DNA of 21,234 nt from Pezizomycotina sp. ARF18. Its lineage: Eukaryota > Ascomycota. Of the stretch, positions 7,701-16,300 are shown in pieces; the stretch's first letter is position 1, and every line of letters starts with the position of its first letter. The stretch covers positions 149,947-171,180 of the forward strand of contig AZLU01000025.1 of assembly GCA_002224055.1 (NCBI GenBank). Direction: 5' to 3'. Position numbers and translations under genes: made by a program. Under the pieces are notes generated by a model that ran no database searches, was not told the DNA's origin, and saw only the letters and a list, made by a program, of their open reading frames with translations.

Positions 7701-9866
7701 AGCGAGGAGCCAGACTTATCCCTACCGTGCCTATGAACCTCTTGGGGATCGGGGTCGCTATCGGCGCCGAAAGCGAGGAGAAAGTTGAGAACATCAATGT
7801 GCTCCCTTCGCCAGCGAGAATGACGGATTCGACGTCCGGGGCATTTCCGCTTTCGAGAAGTTTTCCGACATTTCCATGTCGCCGTCTGAAGCGTCCGGAG
7901 CTTTTTGCATTCACCTTTACCAGAATCCAGCCAGGAGTAGGTCGTTACGGTGATTCTGATCTGCCGTCCGTCGTCTTGAAGAGAGGCGTGAGCAGGGCTG
8001 AGGGAGGCGGAGACTGGTGGTAGGACTTGCGACTGAAGCACCCTTGACGAGCTTTTTCACACGTAGCGCTGGCACGGGTATTGTGTTCGTCATCGGACGA
8101 TCTCTTCGAGCGTAGTTTTGAGATTGCGGCCTGCAGGTGGTTTTTATGATTTGGAAATCCTTGGAATTTCCGCGTCATTTTTACGGAGTTGTGCGGCAAC
8201 ATCCAAAACGGTCTGACGTTCTCGTTCCGTTTCCTAGGGTCTGCCCAGCTTCAAGGAGCAACTGACACTCGAGTGCAAGTTTTCCACCGCATCCAACAGA
8301 GGTGTTGAAAGGTCCTTGCAGCAGTGGTCGATCGGTGAGCCTGCTGCTATCAGGAACTTGACACATGGGTGTATCCGTTTAGGGCGGCGGCGTGGATGGG
8401 TAGATAACCGGCGTTATCGCTTCGTAAAGAGGTTCGGTCTCGCCGTCGAGGAGCTCTTGGCTTTCCTCCAGGTTTCCTTGCTACAATGCTTGAAGAATGG
8501 GTCCTGCCAGCGTTGTCCTCTTGGGTTTGGCCAGCTGCAATGGCCTGATCGGAGAGGCGGCGCTGCCGTCATGGAAGGTCGCCGCAGACGTGGCATTGTT
8601 GCGGAGAGGTGGTCGGGAAGACGACGTTGAGCGGTCGTCACCGGAGAATCTCGGGCGAGATGTAACGGAGGGAGTGCCCTTTGGTTTTCAGAGAGCGATG
8701 GGATGACCTGGAAGGCGAACCGAACCAGAAGTGCCGCTCTTCGTCTCGTGTGATGATGGCTCACGCTGTTTCCGGATAATGATGCATGCCTGCGTTTTGC
8801 TGCTGCGGTCGCTATTAGGTAGAAGGGAAGTAATAATGGTTAGGGGAGGATGAGGTGGGTTGGCGGGGGGTGGCGGTAGTAGCATACTGCGCGGATGGTG
8901 CGGGGTGTGAGGCAGGAGGCGAGGACTTGACTTGTGTCCTCTCGTTGGCGATCTTCCTCGTTGCTGTTCCATCCTCGTCGCCGTCTGCCTTCTCCTCGCT
9001 ATTTCTACGTTTTCTAGGCGGAGAGCCGATCGGCCTTTCCTCTTGCGAGAACTTCGGTTCCGTGGTGTTTCGCTAGAGGCATCCGCGGCGAGGATTTCTG
9101 CTTTACGGGAGGTGAATGTGAGGGAAGTGGAAGAAGAGAGTTGGTCGACGGTGCAGTATCTGCCCCGGCTCCATTGCTGAGACCGGCAGCGGAACCACGG
9201 CTAACGCTCCCATTCCTTCCACCCTTTTGTAGGGTGGTAGTGGGAGGTTGGAGGGAACTGGGACCGAGGAGTCCCGGTTTTATTATAGTTCTTGCCGGTT
9301 ATTTTGTCTTTGTCCTTGGAGTCTCCGTTGGTTCATTCCTCCCGTTAACGCCGTTCCGTTGGAGGCCTCGCCGGACTCATTCTTAAAGGGCGGCTCTGCT
9401 GCCCTCATTCGGGATCCGGTATTACTATTGTTTCTGCCCTGAGTCACTCCTATCGTGAGTTGATATGGCGGCGTAGACGGTGGTTCACAGCGTGCTTTCT
9501 GATTCCCATCATCGCCCTTATCGCAGCTTGCTATATGAGAAGATGGCTTTACTTTCGGCTTGGATTCAATCCATTTTTTGATGACGACTGATTACTATTC
9601 TCGCTCGTAGTATGAATTCTAAGAGATGCAGAACAGTGGTAGCGGATTGAACCAGATTTGCTGCGAGGTGGGATGTTCCTTGATCGTGACTTGGGATGGA
9701 GATTTGTCCTTTCTCTTGCCGTTAGTCGACCTTCTAGAGGTATGAGAGAAGAGGTAAGTGGAGATCCTACGCGAGCGGGGTAGAAGCAGCGGCAGCGGTC
9801 GGAGAAGGTATGGGAGGTGGATGAAACGGCGTTCGTGGTATCGTAATCGGAGGGAGAAGAAGGCAT
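4703..9866 (-). CDS. HOS4: Hos4-like ankyrin-repeat subunit of the Set3 histone deacetylase complex, frame broken
   Basis: In yeast, Hos4 belongs to the Set3 complex (Set3, Snt1, Sif2, Hos2, Hst1), which represses transcription by deacetylating histones. The ATG at 9866-9864 opens MPSSPSDYDTTNA. A Ser/Pro-rich, disordered stretch follows to about 8500. Ankyrin block one (8430-8200) has DNAGYLPIHAAALNGY, then STPLLDAVEN and LLLEAG. Ankyrin block two (7870-7540) has HIDVLNFLLAFGADSDPDP, LLATIGRGNLNILKLLLKSE, GRTYMDIARERAGEGW and LQKAYDDAAPKAKKS, the order I expect in fungal Hos4-type proteins. A Lys/Arg/Glu/Ser coiled-coil region covers 7540-5560. The terminal domain starts near 5540 (LREAAKLK, RFLQM, then VILLGSPDDLELKQ) and continues through two introns to FEALKELCWIK and beyond. 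The last frame stops at 4703, but a lost base could move the stop towards 4793. The protein is about 1600 residues. Many single-base frame breaks occur. Family assignment is firm; strict orthology to Hos4 is inferred. Confidence 0.85.
4985..5048 (-). other. Last intron of the Hos4-like gene
   Basis: On the minus strand the donor GTGTGT starts at 5048, a branch-point ACTAACG lies around 5000-5007 and the acceptor GCTCAG ends at 4985 (64 bases). Splicing continues W-I-K into a frame that stays open for over 90 codons. Confidence 0.65.
5237..5326 (-). other. Penultimate intron of the Hos4-like gene
   Basis: On the minus strand the donor GTAATC starts at 5326, the branch point TACTAATGAC lies near 5244-5253 and the acceptor CATATAG ends at 5237 (90 bases). 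It joins LELKQ to a stretch containing RKDVTPEDRRQLRNILQPI. The intron includes a (CTTT)n stretch and T11, seen as A11 and (AAAG)n on the + strand at about 5275-5300. Confidence 0.65.
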
Positions 9867-10250
9867 CAAGAAGGTCCGATGGCGGGTGAATGGACGAGCT
9901 TCTACTGGACAGGATTTTGAAAAGGTTAAATCTCGACGCCGCAAAGAGACAGTGGGGGTCTAAGAGAAATAGTGATAGAAATGAATGAATAAGAGAAGAT
10001 AAAGAGAAAAGAAAAAGGTAGAAAGAAAAACGACGAAAAGGAAAACTGCGTCTGTCTGTAAATCGATCAAACAGATCACTCGAAACGGAGGACGATGGAA
10101 TGAGGATGCTCCGGGTGTCTGTCTTATTTGTTCGAAGGAAGATCTCTAAAGAATAACAAAAAAGGTCCTTGAATTCAGTATTCAAACAAAGAGTATACCA
10201 GGCAATGCGAGATAATGATAAATGATAAATCCCAAAAAGAACCGTCCCCT
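9867..10250 (-). promoter_or_regulatory. 5' leader and promoter region of the Hos4-like gene
   Basis: On the minus strand, about 9945-10060 is almost pure C/T (GA-rich on +). Such pyrimidine tracts commonly precede transcription starts in filamentous fungi. It lies directly upstream of the proposed ATG at 9866. No TATA box or factor site is assigned. Confidence 0.4.
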
Positions 10251-10797
10251 TTCCCTCTTTATTTCTTGCCCTTCAATTACGAATCTCAAAAGAAAGTACC
10301 CGGTGAATCGAGGCACAATGGAATCGCATTGGCAGAAAAAAAATAGCAGCAAAGTAACCTGTGATAACGGCCTGTTTACCGATCGTTCTTTGATTCGAAA
10401 ATTTGGTCCTTTTGTAAAGGATAAACCGAAAGAGGTGTGCGATTTTGCTTTTTTTTTTCCTTTTCACGATGCAAAAAAAAAACTTCCAAAGATTCCACTC
10501 TACCAGGAAAACATTATCAGTAAAAGAAAATACGTTCCCCTTCCCCAATGTCAGGCACTTGTGTAGAAATATTGTCGATTTTGAAAATATACCTGGTTCT
10601 GTTCCTCGATTGTGTTTTTTCGTTGTAGGTAACATGGACGATGTCTCTTGCGTTCGATGGAGCAGTGGGGAGTAAAAGGTAAAAATTATATATATATTCT
10701 ATATATTTGAGGACAGAAAGGTAGGAAAATAAAAAAGTGAAAAGAAAATGGGAGGAAAGAGAAGAGAGAAGAGAGAGGAAATGGTAGAGAAAAGAAT

Positions 10798-10863
10798 AAT
10801 ATAATAATAATAATAACAGTAATCAATAGTATAAAAGAATATATAATAATAATAATAATAATA
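10798..10863. repeat. Imperfect (TAA)n microsatellites
   Basis: Two ATA/ATAATA arrays, about 10798-10816 and 10840-10863, lie in an A-rich stretch. Confidence 0.75.
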
Positions 10864-11346
10864 CGAGGGAAGGAAAAAAAAAAAAAAAAGAGAAAGAGAA
10901 GGAGAGTTCTTTAGGAAAAAGTGAAAAAAAGAAAAAATAATAATCATAATAAAAAAAATTAAACTGAAGAAACAAGTAGCAACCCTTTCATTTTTTTAAT
11001 TCACTATTATATGAAAAAAAAAATAATAATAGTACACTCTTTTTCTCAACAGCTTAACCTGATCAATCATATAAAAATAATAAGAAATATGAATAACGGG
11101 CAGGGAAGAGATTTCAGATATTCTTTTTTTTCCTTTGCCCTGCCCTACTATTCTTTGAAATTGGAAGAGCACCCACACATACTTTTTTTTTTCCCTTTTC
11201 CCATAATAAAAAAGAAAAAGGGAAGAAACTTAGGGAAAAGATGACGGGGAGAACTAACAACAGGTACCTTTTCCTACTAAACATTGGTCGAGTAAATTAA
11301 TAATTATAATAATATTATTTGATATATATGAATTTATACCCCTTCT

Positions 11347-11800
11347 TTTTTTTTTTTTTTTTTCTCTCTAGACTCTACCCTTTCTCGTATCAGTTCTCTT
11401 TCTCTTCCTTCTTTCCTTTTTTTTTTTTTTTTTTTTTTAATATTCCTGCTCTGTGAGGGGGGGAAACGAAAAGAAAGAAAGAAACAGCAAACTTATCGTG
11501 ATTGAGAATACTGTGTGCTGAAGGGTATAGTTTATCACGCTAAGTGTGTAGGAAAGAGGGCTGGACAACTTTCTCTTTTTCCTCTTTATTCTTTTATTAT
11601 TTTCTGTTCCTTTTTTTTTTTTTTTTTTTTTTTTTCTTCTCTCTCTCTCTCTCTCCCTCTCTTCTCTCTCTCCCTCTCTCTCTCTCTCTCTATCTATTGT
11701 CTCTCTCTCCCTCTTTTCCTCTTCTTCTCTTCTTTTTCATTTCCTTTTTTTCCGTTCTCCCCGATTCTCCTGCGATTTTTTTTTTTTTTTCTGTCCTCTA
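11347..11800. repeat. Polypyrimidine tract with T25 and (CT)n arrays
   Basis: The + strand is largely T and C. It includes T runs at 11347-11363, 11419-11438 and 11611-11635, CT arrays at about 11636-11712, and another T run at 11777-11790. The open frames seen here encode only Phe/Ser/Leu repeats and are not taken as genes. Mirror-like CT tracts of this kind can form triplex or hinge DNA. Confidence 0.85.
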
Positions 11801-12237
11801 GCTCTTGGACATGTTAAAAATAAAACTTACAGGAATTGTATATCGAGGCGCAAGCCATCTATAACACAAACACCCCCCTCTTCCCTTAGCCTCTACCGTA
11901 TCTATATTTAATTTATTTTTTAATATTTAATTTTGTAAGTTTTTTTCCCTTTCTTCCTTCGGCCTTTCCTATTCCTTTTCATTTTAATATTATTTTCCCT
12001 TTCCCCAATATTACTCTTTCCTTTCCTTTGATATCCTCCCCCATCTCTCCTCGTTACCCACCCCGGACTCGCCTTTTTTCTTCAGCTATCTACTAATCAT
12101 CAACAATCACCCTCCCCTTTGACGCGAATACATACAACATATTTAAGTAGACATGAAAAATAAATAAATAAATAAATAGTATATACACCAGGTTTAGCAT
12201 CATGACAATCCATGACCAAAAGTTTCAAATACTAACG

Positions 12238-12264
12238 AAAAAAAAAAAAAAAAAAAAAAAAAAA
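12238..12264. repeat. A27 homopolymer
   Basis: Twenty-seven A in the spacer downstream of MED15. A (AAAT)n stretch lies about 70 bases to the left at 12160-12177. Confidence 0.9.
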
Positions 12265-13346
12265 CATCCCTTCTAGGATTTCTAGAGGGTATTTTCGGGT
12301 TCACTCAATACGACAGCGTAATCTTTTGGTCTAAGAAGAAGACTAATATATTTATGTGTTTATGAAATTAATGATTACCGCTTTCTTTTTGTGAGCTATA
12401 TAAACGCCCAGAAACTTAACAATATGTAGCTTACTATCCAACACCGAAAAGAAAAAGGAACAAATGAAGCAATTCGCGAAAAGAAGCGGTTTAAAACAAA
12501 CACAGGTATACACTTCTGATATATAGATGCGAGGCACACTGTTTCTACTGGCAAGAAAAGGCTGGTAAAGAAGGACAGTTGTACAGCGACACACAATGAA
12601 GATAAAATAAATATAAAGTAAAGCGATTGTGGCTCTAGTCAAAGATGAGGAAACAGTAAAATTATTAAAGATCGAGCATCGGTTATTCATTATTACATGG
12701 GAGGGAAGGCAGAGAGAGGATATGGAAGAGAAACTGTAAAGGTCAAGAAAACACGAAGAAGGCCAATAGGCAGTATTACAAAAAAAAAAAAAAATAAGAA
12801 AAGAAAAAAAAAAGCGGAAAAAGAAAAATTAGACCGCTATGGGGAGGAGAAATGAAGAGGGAGGGAAGGATGTTCGTAAGATCATTTCAAACATTATTAT
12901 CGAGACTAAAAAAGTTATATAAAACAAACGGAATAGGAAAAGCAGTAAAGACGAAAGCTTTGTTCGAGAAGAAAAAAAATAAGCAAGGAAATCCCCCTAG
13001 AAATATCAGATTCTTTTTATATGTTATAAAAAAAGACACATGAAAGCAGATTACTCCTAAGAACCTATAATCGAATGAAACGGAATCGAAAAAAAAAAAA
13101 AAAAAAACAGAAAGTATCCCAAAGCACCGGCACCCTGGATCCGTTAAAACCATCTTGTTTTTTGTGAAACGAAAACACTGAAAAAAAGTGAGGAAAAGAA
13201 GCGAGTTAGAAAAAAGGAAAGACCGAAAAACCCAATGGATGCAGATATATACCATAGGATACAATCGTGAAGGAGACATGGATAATATTGATATTAATGC
13301 TAGAAGATCGAAAAGAAAAAGAAGGAAAATAAAAGTTTCTATCCCT

Positions 13347-16300
13347 TCAACTCGAAATAGTGCGGTGTTCCAGCCTGGAATGCCACCATCCGTCGATGCC
13401 CATCATGCCGATGTTGCCACCCATGCCGTCGGACCAGTCAAGATCGTCGATGAGCCCAAGGGGCCCGCAGTCCGGATACCGAATGGATTCCAGTCGTTAA
13501 AGTCCTTCATTCCAGCGCTATCGTAACCCCCATCTCGATACCTTCCATTGCTTCCCAGAGTCTTCTCGGAATCGGGCGGCGTCATGGTCATCCCGACGTT
13601 GACGGCCGCAAGGTCGCAAATCTGGTCAAGCCCTTCGAACGCCTGAGAGATTATCATGAGAAAGAAAGGCAGCCAGCCCACATCGTACTAGGGGTGTCGG
13701 TAACTGTTTCGTTCGCGTTCGCTGTGGTGTTGATAGCCATTTCCTTGTGAGATGCGGAGCGAGCGGTCGCGGGACCGACAGGCTTGGAATTAGTCTGAGA
13801 CGATGCCGAGATCTTCATACCAACGCTCTGAGCCGGTGTGCCGTTGGACTTGGATGGAGTCTTCGTTACAGCAGCTCCTCCTGGAGTGCCTGCCTTGGCA
13901 GGAGTGTTAGTGACTGAGGTCGCGGGCCGTCCGGTGATAGGTGTTGAGGCAATTTTTTCCGGCATCCTTGTCTTCATCCGCCTTCTTCTCCTTCCTGCTA
14001 CCGTCGCGGTTGAGACCAAGCCGGCAGCAACATTAGACAAGCAGTAATCCAACGGGTTCGCGATGTGAACAGGCGGCTTCTCGGTGATTATCGTTCGCTG
14101 GGGCGCGATGCCTTGCATCTGCTGCTGCTGCTGGTGCTGGTGCTGCATCTGCTGCATCTGCATCTGCTGCTGCTTCGCGTCTTTCGTGAAAAGATCCCGC
14201 TGGTGCGCCTCCTTGAGATGGGCTAACAGCTCTGGACCGTAGGAAACCCTTTGGTGAAAAACTCACACGTCTTGAGACGGCACTTGTGAGGTCGATCATC
14301 ACCCATCGCGTTAACGGGTACCGGTGAAGCGGCGCTAGCACGTTTCCTGCATCGGGTGAAGCCGCCGATTGCGGCTTTTGGGTCGGCGGAGACGTAGCGT
14401 TAGACATGGACGGAGACGTCGAGGGGCCCTGTTTTTGCCTCTTCTTTGGGAGGTAGCTTCAGATCATCCCTAGTGATCCTTGCTTCAGAGAAAATCCTGG
14501 ACCTTGTGGCGAGCTAGAGCCTGAAGCGACAGCTGGTGCGGGTCCAGCGTTGACAACCTGGGCTTGAATCTGCGACCCCGGCGCGCCGTTCTGTTGCTGC
14601 GGTTGCATACGCCCTTGCGGTACAGGCTCTGCTGCTGCGGCTGCTGGTTTTTCTTGGTTCATGGCATTTGGTTTGTGAGAAGGACCTCGCTGGTTCTGTA
14701 CTTCCATGGCAGCCGCATGCTGTTGAGACTGTTGTTGATGGCGCTGCTGACCTGCGGAGCCGGTTGTTGTTGTTGGGGAATCTGAGGTGCTTGCTGCTGC
14801 TGAAGCATCTGCTGTGATGGCATCTGTTGCTGCTGATGAGGCTGTTGCTGCGGCTGTTTTGACGTTGTTGGTTGCGCTTGAGTCGCTTTATTCTGGTCAG
14901 ACCAGACAGTGTAGCTTGCCGTGCGCTACCAGCGATTGTTCCGGGGAATTTCATTGCCTGTAGCCTCGACATTTCGATTTAACGTAGTGGAAGTACCTAC
15001 CAAGCTTCTCCTTTGCACTATCGAGCTCATCGGGAGTGATCGTGTAGAATCCTCTTGGCTTGGTAAATTCGGGATCCACAAACTGGGAGGTGAGAAGATT
15101 CCTAGTCCTAATCAGCTCCCGGGTGGTACCTTCCTCGTGGCTAAGCATAGCGAACATCGGAATCAACTGCTCGTCCTGGAGAGCATGTTGGAGAGATCCG
15201 ATAGGTTTTAGTCATGAGTTCCCTCATTCATCGCTCATGTCGACGATCTGTCCTCTGTGTGCGCTGATTCTCCTCGTGCTTCAACGCCTGAAGTCGTTCC
15301 AGTTTCTGCTTCTGACCAGCAAGCATTGCTTGTCGGGCCGCAGCATCCACTGGCGCTACGGCGTTTCAGTTTGTGCGTGGTCTGCCCAGCAGGGACATCT
15401 ACGAATGACCAGGAGGCGCAGCAGCGGCACCTGCAGCCGCCTGCTGTTTCCATTATGCGGCAGCGATGCCTGCTGTTGCTGCTGCTGCTGCTGGATTGCC
15501 GTGCTTGTTGCGCCTGGGCTTGTGCCTGAGCCGCTTGAGCTTGGGCTTGATGCTCTGCTGCGCGCCTTTGAGCCGTTGTTTGTTTCACAACCTTTTCTAT
15601 TTGTTGCTGCTGCTCGTACGGTAGCGACGCGAAAACGAGGTTGAATCATCTGCCTCTGAATATTCAAGGGAGCCTGCGCCAGCTTCTGCAAAAATGCAGC
15701 GAAGTCGACGGGTGGGAAGGGGCGTAAATTGCGGGGTAGGCTGCTGGCCTTGGCCGTTTGGTTGCGCTTGCGGTGCCGGCGGGTTCTGCTGAGAATCATC
15801 TGGAGCTCCCGTTTGATGCCGCGGCCTCCAGGTTGGGGAGGACTTCCGGCCGGACCCGGCTGTCCTACCTGTTCACGACCCGCACCTTGAGCAGATACAG
15901 GCCGCTGTTGAGCGCCGTGTGGTAGCCTTTGCTGATTCTGATTGGCTCCCTGTGCTTGTGAAACATCTTGTTGTGTTCGGGTTTCGCAGGAATTGGCTTC
16001 TGAAGCTGCGGTTGCTGCTGTGGCGGTTGTTGATTCATGGGCTTGGCATCTGTTGCGGGGTAGACGGAGGTATTTGTCCAGGTGTAGTGCGGAAGTGGCT
16101 GTTGCTGATGTTGCTGCTGTTGTTGCTGTTGCTGCTGCTGCTGCATTTGGTGCTGCCTAAGCCTCTTCTGCAGTTCCTGAACGTGCATAAACTGATATTG
16201 TTTAAGCTGTCACAGTCGGATCGTTAGCTATAGGTTCGGAAAACGAAAGAAAAACGGCAAGGAAATTAGGACTTTGAAAAACTTACTCTCGCCTCGACCT

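Larger units (their letters stand above)
10251..13346. other. 3.1 kb low-complexity spacer between the Hos4-like and MED15 genes
   Basis: No credible gene. An open + frame at 10222-10566 (114 codons) and minus frames at 12352-12690 and 12887-13279 are Lys- or Phe-rich and follow base composition. The spacer is made of A/G-rich blocks on the + strand (10680-10970 and 12700-13320), a T/C-rich block (11340-12120), and interspersed TAA, ATA and homopolymer repeats. It should include the MED15 3' untranslated region at its right end. Confidence 0.55.

Noticed and set aside
5492-7788. Long Ser/Phe/Arg-rich + strand frames (up to 243 codons)
   Set aside because: Antisense shadows of the Lys/Glu/Ser-rich coiled-coil region of the Hos4-like gene.
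10222-10635. Overlapping 114-codon (+) and 120-codon (-) frames upstream of the Hos4-like gene
   Set aside because: Both are Lys/Phe-rich with no known family, and codon composition is like the surrounding spacer. A small upstream gene cannot be excluded but is not supported.
11515-11817. Open + frames of 85-100 codons made of Phe, Ser and Leu
   Set aside because: They are translations of T and CT repeats.
12352-13279. Minus-strand frames of 112 and 130 codons
   Set aside because: Phe/Tyr/Ile-rich from A-rich + strand sequence, no motif, no start context, no family resemblance.
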